From NCBI GenBank assembly GCA_037893245.1, contig JBAIAA010001539.1:20078-84077 (forward strand): DNA of 64,000 nucleotides, in the 5' to 3' direction. Every line of letters starts with the position of its first letter. Position 1 is the stretch's first letter. The position numbers were made by a program, and so were the translations under genes. The DNA comes from Crossaster papposus. Its lineage: Eukaryota; Echinodermata; Asteroidea; Velatida; Solasteridae. Below the pieces are notes generated by a model. It saw only the letters and a program-made list of their open reading frames with translations, did not search any database and had not been told where the DNA came from. Below, one piece after another: positions 27,023-42,001 of the stretch.

Positions 27023-29502
27023 CTTATGCACACTTCTTTCCCTTTACATATTTCTTATGCACACTTCTTTCCCTTTACATATTTCTTATGCACACTTCTT
27101 TCCCTTTACATATTTCTTATGCACACTTCTTTCCCTTTACATATTTCTTATGCACACTTCTTTCCCTTTACATATTTCTTATGCACACTTCTTTCCCTTT
27201 ACATATTTCTTATGCACACTTCTTTCCCTTTACATATTTCTTATGCACACTTCTTTCCCTTTACATATTTCTTATGCACACTTCTTTCCCTTTACATATT
27301 TCTTATGCACACTTCTTTCCCTTTACATATTTCTTATGCACACTTCTTTCCCTTTACATATTTCTTATGCACACTTCTTTCCCTTTACATATTTCTTATG
27401 CACACTTCTTTCCCTTTACATATTTCTTATGCACACTTCTTTCCCTTTACATATTTCTTATGCACACTTCTTTCCCTTTACATATTTCTTATGCACACTT
27501 CTTTCCCTTTACATATTTCTTATGCACACTTCTTTCCCTTTACATATTTCTTATGCACACTTCTTTCCCTTTACATATTTCTTATGCACACTTCTTTCCC
27601 TTTACATATTTCTTATGCACACTTCTTTCCCTTTACATATTTCTTATGCACACTTCTTTCCCTTTACATATTTCTTATGCACACTTCTTTCCCTTTACAT
27701 ATTTCTTATGCACACTTCTTTCCCTTTACATATTTCTTATGCACACTTCTTTCCCTTTACATATTTCTTATGCACACTTCTTTCCCTTTACATATTTCTT
27801 ATGCACACTTCTTTCCCTTTACATATTTCTTATGCACACTTCTTTCCCTTTACATATTTCTTATGCACACTTCTTTCCCTTTACATATTTCTTATGCACA
27901 CTTCTTTCCCTTTACATATTTCTTATGCACACTTCTTTCCCTTTACATATTTCTTATGCACACTTCTTTCCCTTTACATATTTCTTATGCACACTTCTTT
28001 CCCTTTACATATTTCTTATGCACACTTCTTTCCCTTTACATATTTCTTATGCACACTTCTTTCCCTTTACATATTTCTTATGCACACTTCTTTCCCTTTA
28101 CATATTTCTTATGCACACTTCTTTCCCTTTACATATTTCTTATGCACACTTCTTTCCCTTTACATATTTCTTATGCACACTTCTTTCCCTTTACATATTT
28201 CTTATGCACACTTCTTTCCCTTTACATATTTCTTATGCACACTTCTTTCCCTTTACATATTTCTTATGCACACTTCTTTCCCTTTACATATTTCTTATGC
28301 ACACTTCTTTCCCTTTACATATTTCTTATGCACACTTCTTTCCCTTTACATATTTCTTATGCACACTTCTTTCCCTTTACATATTTCTTATGCACACTTC
28401 TTTCCCTTTACATATTTCTTATGCACACTTCTTTCCCTTTACATATTTCTTATGCACACTTCTTTCCCTTTACATATTTCTTATGCACACTTCTTTCCCT
28501 TTACATATTTCTTATGCACACTTCTTTCCCTTTACATATTTCTTATGCACACTTCTTTCCCTTTACATATTTCTTATGCACACTTCTTTCCCTTTACATA
28601 TTTCTTATGCACACTTCTTTCCCTTTACATATTTCTTATGCACACTTCTTTCCCTTTACATATTTCTTATGCACACTTCTTTCCCTTTACATATTTCTTA
28701 TGCACACTTCTTTCCCTTTACATATTTCTTATGCACACTTCTTTCCCTTTACATATTTCTTATGCACACTTCTTTCCCTTTACATATTTCTTATGCACAC
28801 TTCTTTCCCTTTACATATTTCTTATGCACACTTCTTTCCCTTTACATATTTCTTATGCACACTTCTTTCCCTTTACATATTTCTTATGCACACTTCTTTC
28901 CCTTTACATATTTCTTATGCACACTTCTTTCCCTTTACATATTTCTTATGCACACTTCTTTCCCTTTACATATTTCGTATGCACACTTCTTTCCCTTTAC
29001 ATATTTCTTATGCACACTTCTTTCCCTTTACATATTTCTTATGCACACTTCTTTCCCTTTACATATTTCTTATGCACACTTCTTTCCCTTTACATATTTC
29101 TTATGCACACTTCTTTCCCTTTACATATTTCTTATGCACACTTCTTTCCCTTTACATATTTCTTATGCACACTTCTTTCCATTTACATATTTCTTATGCA
29201 CACTTCTTTCCCTTTACATATTTCTTATGCACACTTCTTTCCCTTTACATATTTCTTATGCACACTTCTTTCCCTTTACATATTTCTTATGCACACTTCT
29301 TTCCCTTTACATATTTCTTATGCACACTTCTTTCCCTTTACATATTTCTTATGCACACTTCTTTCCCTTTACATATTTCTTATGCACACTTCTTTCCCTT
29401 TACATATTTCTTATGCACACTTCTTTCCCTTTACATATTTCTTATGCACACTTCTTTCCCTTTACATATTTCTTATGCACACTTCTTTCCCTTTACATAT
29501 TT

Positions 29503-32500
29503 AACTCGAGGGCTTGTTCCCACATCATGTGTTTATTTCTTATGCACACTTCTTTCCCTTTACATATTTCTTATGCACACTTATTTCCCTTTACATATTT
29601 CTTATGCACACTTCTTTCCCTTGACATATTTAACTCGAGGGCTTGTTCCCACATCATGTGTTTATTTCTTATGCACACTTCTTTCCCTTTACATATTTCT
29701 TATGCACACTTCTTTCCCTTTACATATTTCTTATGCACACTTCTTTCCCTTTACATATTTCTTATGCACACTTCTTTCCCTTTAAATATTTCTTATGCAC
29801 ACTTCTTTCCCTTTACATATTTCTTATGCACACTTCTTTCCCTTTACATATTTCTTATGCACACTTCTTTCCCTTTACATATTTCTTATGCACACTTCTT
29901 TCCCTTTACATATTTCTTATGCACACTTATTTCCCTTTACATATTTCTTATGCACACTTATTTCCCTTTACATATTTCTTATGCACACTTCTTTCCCTTT
30001 ACATATTTCTTATGCACACTTCTTTCCCTTTACATATTTCTTATGCACACTTCTTTCCCTTTACATATTTCTTATGCACACTTCTTTCCCTTTACATATT
30101 TCTTATGCACACTTCTTTCCCTTTACATATTTCTTATGCACACTTCTTTCCCTTTACATATTTCTTATGCACACTTCTTTCCCTTTACATATTTCTTATG
30201 CACACTTCTTTCCCTTTACATATTTCTTATGCACACTTCTTTCCCTTTACATATTTCTTATGCACACTTCTTTCCCTTTACATATTTCTTATGCACACTT
30301 CTTTCCCTTTACATATTTCTTATGCACACTTCTTTCCCTTTACATATTTCTTATGCACACTTCTTTCCCTTTACATATTTCTTATGCACACTTCTTTCCC
30401 TTTACATATTTCTTATGCACACTTCTTTCCCTTTACATATTTCTTATGCACACTTCTTTCCCTTTACATATTTCTTATGCACACTTCTTTCCCTTTACAT
30501 ATTTCTTATGCACACTTCTTTCCCTTTACATATTTATTATGCACACTTCTTTCCCTTTACATATTTATTATGCACACTTCTTTCCCTTTACATATTTCTT
30601 ATGCACACTTCTTTCCCTTTACATATTTCTTATGCACACTTCTTTCCCTTTACATATTTCTTATGCACACTTCTTTCCCTTTACATATTTATTATGCACA
30701 CTTCTTTCCCTTTACATATTTATTATGCACACTTCTTTCCCTTTACATATTTCTTATGCACACTTCTTTCCCTTTACATATTTCTTATGCACACTTCTTT
30801 CCCTTTACATATTTCTTATGCACACTTCTTTCCCTTTACATATTTCTTATGCACACTTCTTTCCCTTTACATATTTCTTATGCACACTTCTTTCCCTTTA
30901 CATATTTCTTATGCACACTTCTTTCCCTTTACATATTTCTTATGCTCACTTCTTTCCCTTTACATATTTCTTATGCACACTTCTTTCCCTTTACATATTT
31001 CTTATGCACACTTCTTTCCCTTTACATATTTCTTATGCACACTTCTTTCCCTTTACATATTTCTTATGCACACTTCTTTCCCTTTACATATTTCTTATGC
31101 ACACTTCTTTCCCTTTACATATTTCTTATGCACACTTCTTTCCCTTTACATATTTCTTATGCACACTTCTTTCCCTTTACATATTTCTTATGCACACTTC
31201 TTTCCCTTTACATATTTCTTATGCACACTTCTTTCCCTTTACATATTTCTTATGCACACTTCTTTCCCTTTACATATTTCTTATGCACACTTCTTTCCCT
31301 TTACATATTTCTTATGCACACTTCTTTCCCTTTACATATTTCTTATGCACACTTCTTTCCCTTTACATATTTCTTATGCACACTTCTTTCCCTTTACATA
31401 TTTCTTATGCACACTTCTTTCCCTTTACATATTTCTTATGCACACTTCTTTCCCTTTACATATGTCTTATGCACACTTCTTTCCCTTTACATATTTCTTA
31501 TGCACACTTCTTTCCCTTTACATATTTCTTATGCACACTTCTTTCCCTTTACATATTTCTTATGCACACTTCTTTCCCTTTACATATTTCTTATGCACAC
31601 TTCTTTCCCTTTACATATTTATTATGCACACTTCTTTCCCTTTACATATTTATTATGCACACTTCTTTCCCTTTACATATTTCTTATGCACACTTCTTTC
31701 CCTTTACATATTTCTTATGCACACTTCTTTCCCTTTACATATTTCTTATGCACACTTCTTTCCCTTTACATATTTCTTATGCACACTTCTTTCCCTTTAC
31801 ATATTTCTTATGCACACTTCTTTCCCTTTACATATTTCTTATGCACACTTCTTTCCCTTTACATATTTCTTATGCACACTTCTTTCCCTTTACATATTTC
31901 TTATGCACACTTCTTTCCCTTTACATATTTCGTATGCACACTTCTTTCCCTTTACATATTTCTTATGCACACTTCTTTCCCTTTACATATTTCTTATGCA
32001 CACTTCTTTCCCTTTACAAATTTCTTATGCACACTTCTTTCCCTTTACATATTTCTTATGCACACTTCTTTCCCTTTACATATTTCTTATGCACACTTCT
32101 TTCCCTTTACATATTTCTTATGCACACTTCTTTCCCTTTACATATTTCTTATGCACACTTCTTTCCCTTTACATATTTCTTATGCACACTTCTTTCCCTT
32201 TACATATTTCTTATGCACACTTCTTTCCCTTTACATATTTCTTATGCACACTTCTTTCCCTTTACATATTTCTTATGCACACTTCTTTCCCTTTACATAT
32301 TTCTTATGCACACTTCTTTCCCTTGACATATTTAACTCGAGGGCTTGTTCCCACATCATGTGTTTATTTCTTATGCACACTTCTTTCCCTTTACATATTT
32401 CTTATGCACACTTCTTTCCCTTTACATATTTCTTATGCACACTTCTTTCCCTTTACATATTTCTTATGCACACTTCTTTCCCTTTACATATTTCTTATGC

Positions 32501-33020
32501 ACACTTCTTTCCCTTTACATATTTCTTATGCACACTTCTTTCCCTTTACATATTTCTTATGCACACTTCTTTCCCTTTACATATTTCTTATGCACACTTC
32601 TTTCCCTTTACATATTTCTTATGCACACTTCTTTCCCTTTACATATTTCTTATGCACACTTCTTTCCCTTTACATATTTCGTATGCACACTTCTTTCCCT
32701 TTACATATTTCTTATGCACACTTCTTTCCCTTTACATATTTCTTATGCACACTTCTTTCCCTTTACATATTTCTTATGCACACTTCTTTCCCTTTACATA
32801 TTTCTTATGCACACTTCTTTCCCTTTACATATTTCTTATGCACACTTCTTTCCCTTTACATATTTCTTATGCACACTTCTTTCCCTTTACATATTTCTTA
32901 TGCACACTTCTTTCCCTTTACATATTTCTTATGCACACTTCTTTCCCTTTACATATTTCTTATGCACACTTCTTTCCCTTTACATATTTCTTATGCACAC
33001 TTCTTTCCCTTTACATATTT
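29503..33020 (+). repeat. B-doublet module 1 (3,518 bp)
   Basis: Opens with two B segments three units apart (29503, 29632). The unit before the second ends CCTTGACATATTT, and TTTAAATAT follows about 140 bp later. Inside are 86 units with several C23-to-A variants (30537, 30568, 30691, 30722, 31621, 31652), then the segment at 32334, again preceded by CCTTGACAT. Confidence 0.87.
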
Positions 33021-36000
33021 AACTCGAGGGCTTGTTCCCACATCATGTGTTTATTTCTTATGCACACTTCTTTCCCTTTACATATTTCTTATGCACACTT
33101 ATTTCCCTTTACATATTTCTTATGCACACTTCTTTCCCTTGACATATTTAACTCGAGGGCTTGTTCCCACATCATGTGTTTATTTCTTATGCACACTTCT
33201 TTCCCTTTACATATTTCTTATGCACACTTCTTTCCCTTTACATATTTCTTATGCACACTTCTTTCCCTTTACATATTTCTTATGCACACTTCTTTCCCTT
33301 TAAATATTTCTTATGCACACTTCTTTCCCTTTACATATTTCTTATGCACACTTCTTTCCCTTTACATATTTCTTATGCACACTTCTTTCCCTTTACATAT
33401 TTCTTATGCACACTTCTTTCCCTTTACATATTTCTTATGCACACTTATTTCCCTTTACATATTTCTTATGCACACTTCTTTCCCTTTACATATTTCTTAT
33501 GCACACTTCTTTCCCTTTACATATTTCTTATGCACACTTCTTTCCCTTTACATATTTCGTATGCACACTTCTTTCCCTTTACATATTTCTTATGCACACT
33601 TCTTTCCCTTTACATATTTCTTATGCACACTTATTTCCCTTTACATATTTCTTATGCACACTTCTTTCCCTTTACATATTTCTTATGCACACTTCTTTCC
33701 CTTTACATATTTCTTATGCACACTTCTTTCCCTTTACATATTTCTTATGCACACTTCTTTCCCTTTACATATTTCTTATGCACACTTCTTTCCCTTTACA
33801 TATTTCTTATGCACACTTCTTTCCCTTGATTATTTCTTATGCACACTTCTTTCCCTTTACATATTCCTTATGCACACTTCTTTCCCTTTACATATTTCTT
33901 ATGCACACTTCTTTCCCTTTACATATTTCTTATGCACACTTCTTTCCCTTTACATATTTCTTATGCACACTTCTTTCCCTTCACATATTTCTTATGCACA
34001 CTTCTTTCCCTTTACATATTTAACTCGACGGCTTGTTCCCACATCATGTGTTTATTTCTTATGCACACTTCTTTCCCTTTACATATTTAACTCGAGGGCT
34101 TGTTCCCACATCATGTGTTTATTTCTTATGCACACTTCTTTCCCTTTACATATTTCTTATGCACACTTCTTTCCCTTTACATATTTTTTATGCACACTTC
34201 TTTCCCTTTACATATTTAACTCGAGGGCTTGTTCCCACATCATGTGTTTATTTCTTATGCACACTTCTTTCCCTTTACATATTTCTTATGCACACTTCTT
34301 TCCCTTTACATATTTCTTATGCACACTTCTTTCCCTTTACATATTTCTTATGCACACTTCTTTCCCTTTACATATTTTTTATGCACACTTCTTTCCCTTT
34401 ACATATTTCTTATGCACACTTCTTTCCCTTTACATATGTCTTATGCACACTTCTTTCCCTTTACATATTTCTTATGCACACTTCTTTCCCTTTACATATT
34501 TCTTATGCACACTTCTTTCCCTTTACATATTTCTTATGCACACTTCTTTCCCTTTACATATTTCTTATGCACACTTCTTTCCCTTTACATATTTCTTATG
34601 CACACTTCTTTCCCTTTACATATTTCTTATGCACACTTCTTTCCCTTTACATATTTCTTATGCACACTTCTTTCCCTTTACATATTTCTTATGCACACTT
34701 CTTTCCCTTTACATATTTATTATGCACACTTCTTTCCCTTTACATATTTCTTATGCACACTTCTTTCCCTTTACATATTTCTTATGCACACTTCTTTCCC
34801 TTTACATATTTCTTATGCACACTTCTTTCCCTTTACATATTTCTTATGCACACTTCTTTCCCTTTACATATTTCTTATGCACACTTCTTTCCCTTTACAT
34901 ATTTCTTATGCACACTTCTTTCCCTTTACATATTTCTTATGCACACTTCTTTCCCTTTACATATTTCTTATGCACACTTCTTTCCCTTTACATATTTCTT
35001 ATGCACACTTCTTTCCCTTTACATATTTCTTATGCACACTTCTTTCCCTTTACATATTTCTTATGCACACTTCTTTCCCTTTACATATTTCTTATGCACA
35101 CTTCTTTCCCTTTACATATTTCTTATGCTCACTTCTTTCCCTTTACATATTTCTTATGCACACTTCTTTCCCTTTACATATTTCTTATGCACACTTCTTT
35201 CCCTTTACATATTTCTTATGCACACTTCTTTCCCTTTACATATTTCTTATGCACACTTCTTTCCCTTTACATATTTCTTATGCACACTTCTTTCCCTTTA
35301 CATATTTCTTATGCACACTTCTTTCCCTTTACATATTTCTTATGCACACTTCTTTCCCTTTACATATTTCTTATGCACACTTCTTTCCCTTTACATATTT
35401 CTTATGCACACTTCTTTCCCTTTACATATTTCTTATGCACACTTCTTTCCCTTTACATATTTCTTATGCACACTTCTTTCCCTTTACATATTTCTTATGC
35501 ACACTTCTTTCCCTTTACATATTTCTTATGCACACTTCTTTCCCTTTACATATTTCTTATGCACACTTCTTTCCCTTTACATATTTCTTATGCACACTTC
35601 TTTCCCTTTACATATTTCTTATGCACACTTCTTTCCCTTTACATATTTCTTATGCACACTTCTTTCCCTTTACATATTTCTTATGCACACTTCTTTCCCT
35701 TTACATATTTCTTATGCACACTTCTTTCCCTTTACATATTTCTTATGCACACTTCTTTCCCTTTACATATTTCTTATGCACACTTCTTTCCCTTTACATA
35801 TTTCTTATGCACACTTCTTTCCCTTTACATATTTATTATGCACACTTCTTTCCCTTTACATATTTCTTATGCACACTTCTTTCCCTTTACATATTTCTTA
35901 TGCACACTTCTTTCCCTTTACATATTTCTTATGCACACTTCTTTCCCTTTACATATTTCTTATGCACACTTCTTTCCCTTTACATATTTCTTATGCACAC

Positions 36001-36640
36001 TTCTTTCCCTTTACATATTTCTTATGCACACTTCTTTCCCTTTACATATTTCTTATGCACACTTCTTTCCCTTTACATATTTCTTATGCACACTTCTTTC
36101 CCTTTACATATTTCTTATGCACACTTCTTTCCCTTTACATATTTCGTATGCACACTTCTTTCCCTTTACATATTTCTTATGCACACTTCTTTCCCTTTAC
36201 ATATTTCTTATGCACACTTCTTTCCCTTTACATATTTCTTATGCACACTTCTTTCCCTTTACATATTTCTTATGCACACTTCTTTCCCTTTACATATTTC
36301 TTATGCACACTTCTTTCCCTTTACATATTTCTTATGCACACTTCTTTCCATTTACATATTTCTTATGCACACTTCTTTCCCTTTACATATTTCTTATGCA
36401 CACTTCTTTCCCTTTACATATTTCTTATGCACACTTCTTTCCCTTTACATATTTCTTATGCACACTTCTTTCCCTTTACATATTTCTTATGCACACTTCT
36501 TTCCCTTTACATATTTCTTATGCACACTTCTTTCCCTTTACATATTTCTTATGCACACTTCTTTCCCTTTACATATTTCTTATGCACACTTCTTTCCCTT
36601 TACATATTTCTTATGCACACTTCTTTCCCTTTACATATTT
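33021..36640 (+). repeat. B-doublet module 2 (3,620 bp)
   Basis: Opens with the doublet 33021/33150 carrying the same CCTTGACAT and TTTAAATAT marks, then 27 units with a GATTATTT unit, then the triad 34022/34089/34218. About 77 units without a 36-bp segment follow, holding TTTTTTATG, CATATGTC, GCTCAC (35129) and TTTCGTATG (36145) variants. Confidence 0.87.
34022..34253 (+). repeat. Segment triad, CGACGG type (prototype of five)
   Basis: Three 36-bp segments at fixed spacing: first, 1 unit, second, 3 units, third. In the first segment CTCGAGGG has become CTCGACGG, destroying the XhoI site. Identical triads start at 38544, 40965, 43905 and 46037, each preceded a few units earlier by a CATATTCCTTATG unit and a GATTATTT unit. 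Confidence 0.93.
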
Positions 36641-39214
36641 AACTCGAGGGCTTGTTCCCACATCATGTGTTTATTTCTTATGCACACTTCTTTCCCTTTA
36701 CATATTTCTTATGCACACTTATTTCCCTTTACATATTTCTTATGCACACTTCTTTCCCTTGACATATTTAACTCGAGGGCTTGTTCCCACATCATGTGTT
36801 TATTTCTTATGCACACTTCTTTCCCTTTACATATTTCTTATGCACACTTCTTTCCCTTTACATATTTCTTATGCACACTTCTTTCCCTTTACATATTTCT
36901 TATGCACACTTCTTTCCCTTTAAATATTTCTTATGCACACTTCTTTCCCTTTACATATTTCTTATGCACACTTCTTTCCCTTTACATATTTCTTATGCAC
37001 ACTTCTTTCCCTTTACATATTTCTTATGCACACTTCTTTCCCTTTACATATTTCGTATGCACACTTCTTTCCCTTTACATATTTCTTATGCACACTTCTT
37101 TCCCTTTACATATTTCTTATGCACACTTCTTTCCCTTTACATATTTCTTATGCTCACTTCTTTCCCTTTACATATTTCTTATGCACACTTCTTTCCCTTT
37201 ACATATTTCTTATGCACACTTCTTTCCCTTTACATATTTCTTATGCACACTTCTTTCCCTTTACATATTTCTTATGCACACTTCTTTCCCTTTACATATT
37301 TCTTATGCACACTTCTTTCCCTTTACATATTTCTTATGCACACTTCTTTCCCTTTACATATTTCTTATGCACACTTCTTTCCCTTTACATATTTCTTATG
37401 CACACTTCTTTCCCTTTACATATTTCTTATGCACACTTCTTTCCCTTTACATATTTAACTCGAGGGCTTGTTCCCACATCATGTGTTTATTTCTTATGCA
37501 CACTTCTTTCCCTTTACATATTTCTTATGCACACTTCTTTCCCTTTACATATTTCTTATGCACACTTCTTTCCCTTTACATATTTCTTATGCACACTTCT
37601 TTCCCTTTACATATTTCTTATGCACACTTCTTTCCCTTTACATATTTCTTATGCACACTTCTTTCCCTTTACATATTTCTTATGCACACTTCTTTCCCTT
37701 TACATATTTCTTATGCACACTTCTTTCCCTTTACATATTTCTTATGCACACTTCTTTCCCTTTACATATTTCTTATGCACACTTCTTTCCCTTTACATAT
37801 TTCTTATGCACACTTCTTTCCCTTTAGATATTTCTTATGCACACTTCTTTCCCTTTACATATTCATTATGCACACTTCTTTCCCTTTACATATTTCTTAT
37901 GCACACTTCTTTCCCTTTACATATTTCTTATGCACACTTCTTTCCCTTTATTATTTCTTATGCACACTTCTTTCCCTTTACATATTTCTTATGCACACTT
38001 CTTTCCATTTACATATTTCTTATGCACACTTCTTTCCCTTTACATATTTCTTATGCACACTTCTTTCCCTTTACATATTTCTTATGCACACTTCTTTCCC
38101 TTTATTATTTCTTATGCACACTTCTTTCCCTTTACATATTTCTTATGCACACTTCTTTACCTTTACATAATTCTTATGCACACTTCTTTCCCTTTACATA
38201 TTTCTTATGCACACTTCTTTCCCTTTACATATTTCTTATGCACACTTCTTTCCCTTTATATATTTCTTATGCACACTTCTTTCCCTTTACATATTTCTTA
38301 TGCACACTTCTTTCCCTTTACATATTTCTGATGCACACTTCTTTCCCTTGATTATTTCTTATGCACACTTCTTTCCCTTTACATATTCCTTATGCACACT
38401 TCTTTCCCTTTACATATTTCTTATGCACACTTCTTTCCCTTTACATATTTCTTATGCACACTTCTTTCCCTTTACATATTTCTTATGCACACTTCTTTCC
38501 CTTTACATATTTCTTATGCACACTTCTTTCCCTTTACATATTTAACTCGACGGCTTGTTCCCACATCATGTGTTTATTTCTTATGCACACTTCTTTCCCT
38601 TTACATATTTAACTCGAGGGCTTGTTCCCACATCATGTGTTTATTTCTTATGCACACTTCTTTCCCTTTACATATTTCTTATGCACACTTCTTTCCCTTT
38701 ACATATTTGTTATGCACACTTCTTTCCCTTTACATATTTAACTCGAGGGCTTGTTCCCACATCATGTGTTTATTTCTTATGCACACTTCTTTCCCTTTAC
38801 ATATTTCTTATGCACACTTCTTTCCCTTTACATATTTCTTATGCACACTTCTTTCCATTTACATATTTCTTATGCACACTTCTTTCCCTTTACATATTTC
38901 TTATGCACACTTCTTTCCCTTTACATATTTCTTATGCACACTTCTTTCCCTTTACATATTTCTTATGCACACTTCTTTCCCTTTACATATTTCTTATGCA
39001 CACTTCTTTCCCTTTACATATTTAACTCGAGGGCTTGTTCCCACATCATGTGTTTATTTCTTATGCACACTTCTTTCCCTTTACATATTTCTTATGCACA
39101 CTTCTTTCCCTTTACATATTTCTTATGCACACTTCTTTCCCTTTACATATTTCTTATGCACACTTCTTTCCCTTTACATATTTCTTATGCACACTTCTTT
39201 CCCTTTACATATTT
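36641..39214 (+). repeat. B-doublet module 3 (2,574 bp)
   Basis: Doublet 36641/36770 with the CCTTGACAT and TTTAAATAT marks, then 21 units to 37457, 34 units (with three 30-bp units) to the triad 38544/38611/38740, then 8 units to 39024. The stretch 37457-38775 matches 42818-44136 at an offset of 5,361 bp. Confidence 0.87.
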
Positions 39215-42001
39215 AACTCGAGGGCTTGTTCCCACATCATGTGTTTATTTCTTATGCACACTTCTTTCCCTTTACATATTTCTTATGCACACTTATTTCC
39301 CTTTACATATTTCTTATGCACACTTCTTTCCCTTGACATATTTAACTCGAGGGCTTGTTCCCACATCATGTGTTTATTTCTTATGCACACTTCTTTCCCT
39401 TTACATATTTCTTATGCACACTTCTTTCCCTTTACATATTTCTTATGCACACTTCTTTCCCTTTACATATTTCTTATGCACACTTCTTTCCCTTTACATA
39501 TTTCTTATGCACACTTCTTTCCCTTTACATATTTCTTATGCACACTTCTTTCCCTTTACATATTTCTTATGCACACTTCTTTCCCTTTACATATTTCTTA
39601 TGCACACTTCTTTCCCTTTACATATTTCTTATGCACACTTCTTTCCCTTTACATATTTCTTATGCACACTTCTTTCCCTTTACATATTTCGTATGCACAC
39701 TTCTTTCCCTTTACATATTTCTTATGCACACTTCTTTCCCTTTACATATTTCTTATGCACACTTCTTTCCCTTTACATATTTCTTATGCACACTTCTTTC
39801 CCTTTACATATTTCTTATGCACACTTCTTTCCCTTTACATATTTCTTATGCACACTTCTTTCCCTTTACATATTTCTTATGCACACTTCTTTCCATTTAC
39901 ATATTTCGTATGCACACTTCTTTCCCTTTACATATTTCTTATGCACACTTCTTTCCCTTTACATATTTCTTATGCACACTTCTTTCCCTTTACATATTTC
40001 TTATGCACACTTCTTTCCCTTTACATATTTCTTATGCACACTTCTTTCCCTTTACATATTTCTTATGCACACTTCTTTCCCTTTACATATTTCTTATGCA
40101 CACTTCTTTCCCTTTACATATTTCTTATGCACACTTCTTTCCCTTTACATATTTCTTATGCACACTTCTTTCCCTTTACATATTTCTTATGCACACTTCT
40201 TTCCCTTTACATATTTAACTCGAGGGCTTGTTCCCACATCATGTGTTTATTTCTTATGCACACTTCTTTCCCTTTACATATTTCTTATGCACACTTCTTT
40301 CCCTTTACATATTTCTTATGCACACTTCTTTCCCTTTACATATTTCTTATGCACACTTCTTTCCCTTTAAATATTTCTTATGCACACTTCTTTCCCTTTA
40401 CATATTTCTTATGCACACTTCTTTCCCTTTACATATTTCTTATGCACACTTCTTTCCCTTTACATATTTCTTATGCACACTTCTTTCCCTTTACATATTT
40501 CTTATGCACACTTATTTCCCTTTACATATTTCTTATGCACACTTCTTTCCCTTTACATATTTCTTATGCACACTTATTTCCCTTTACATATTTCTTATGC
40601 ACACTTCTTTCCCTTTACATATTTCTTATGCACACTTCTTTCCCTTTACATATTTCTTATGCACACTTCTTTCCCTTTACATATTTCTTATGCACACTTC
40701 TTTCCCTTTACATATTTCTTATGCACACTTCTTTCCCTTTACATATTTCTTATGCACACTTCTTTCCCTTGATTATTTCTTATGCACACTTCTTTCCCTT
40801 TACATATTCCTTATGCACACTTCTTTCCCTTTACATATTTCTTATGCACACTTCTTTCCCTTTACATATTTCTTATGCACACTTCTTTCCCTTTACATAT
40901 TTCTTATGCACACTTCTTTCCCTTTACATATTTCTTATGCACACTTCTTTCCCTTTACATATTTAACTCGACGGCTTGTTCCCACATCATGTGTTTATTT
41001 CTTATGCACACTTCTTTCCCTTTACATATTTAACTCGAGGGCTTGTTCCCACATCATGTGTTTATTTCTTATGCACACTTCTTCCCCTTTACATATTTCT
41101 TATGCACACTTCTTTCCCTTTACATATTTTTTATGCACACTTCTTTCCCTTTACATATTTAACTCGAGGGCTTGTTCCCACATCATGTGTTTATTTCTTA
41201 TGCACACTTCTTTCCCTTTACATATTTCTTATGCACACTTCTTTCCCTTTACATATTTCTTATGCACACTTCTTTCCCTTTACATATTTCTTATGCACAC
41301 TTCTTTCCCTTTACATATTTTTTATGCACACTTCTTTCCCTTTACATATTTCTTATGCACACTTCTTTCCCTTTACATATGTCTTATGCACACTTCTTTC
41401 CCTTTACATATTTCTTATGCACACTTCTTTCCCTTTACATATTTCTTATGCACACTTCTTTCCCTTTACATATTTCTTATGCACACTTCTTTCCCTTTAC
41501 ATATTTCTTATGCACACTTCTTTCCCTTTACATATTTCTTATGCACACTTCTTTCCCTTTACATATTTCTTATGCACACTTCTTTCCCTTTACATATTTC
41601 TTATGCACAATTCTTTTCCTTTACATATTTCTTATGCACACTTCTTTCCCTTTACATATTTCTTATGCACACTTCTTTCCCTTTACATATTTCTTATGCA
41701 CACTTCTTTCCCTTTACATATTTCTTATGCACACTTCTTTCCCTTTACATATTTCTTATGCACACTTCTTTCCCTTTACATATTTCTTATGCACACTTCT
41801 TTCCCTTTACATATTTATTATGCACACTTCTTTCCCTTTACATATTTCTTAGGCACACTTCTTTCCCTTTACATATTTCTTATGCACACTTCTTTCCCTT
41901 TACATATTTCTTATGCACACTTCTTTCCCTTTACATATTTCTTATGCACACTTCTTTCCCTTTATTATTTCTTATGCACACTTCTTTCCCTTTACATATT
42001 T
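39215..42001 (+). repeat. B-doublet module 4 (2,787 bp)
   Basis: Doublet 39215/39344 with CCTTGACAT, 27 units to 40217, TTTAAATAT near 40370, 23 units (one GATTATTT) to the triad 40965/41032/41161, then 26 units ending in TTAGGCAC near 41850 and a 30-bp unit at 41963. Confidence 0.86.

Larger units (their letters stand above)
25142..28974 (+). repeat. Near-invariant 31-bp unit block 2
   Basis: About 3.8 kb, some 123 units, with no 36-bp segment and no substitution that I can see. It is broken only by a one-base loss at about 25,811 (TTTCCTTTAC) and a 12-bp loss at 27,004. It ends at TTCGTATG near 28,976; isolated variants follow up to the segment at 29503. Confidence 0.9.

Noticed and set aside
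11643-29504. A plus-strand open frame of about 5,950 codons, and others of thousands of codons (for example from 7,493 to 18,241)
   Set aside because: The monomer has no TAA, TAG or TGA on the plus strand and 31 is not a multiple of 3, so all three frames are open at once and give the same 31-residue cycle. Frames end only where the 36-bp segment supplies TAA. No codon bias, start context or non-repetitive domain is present.
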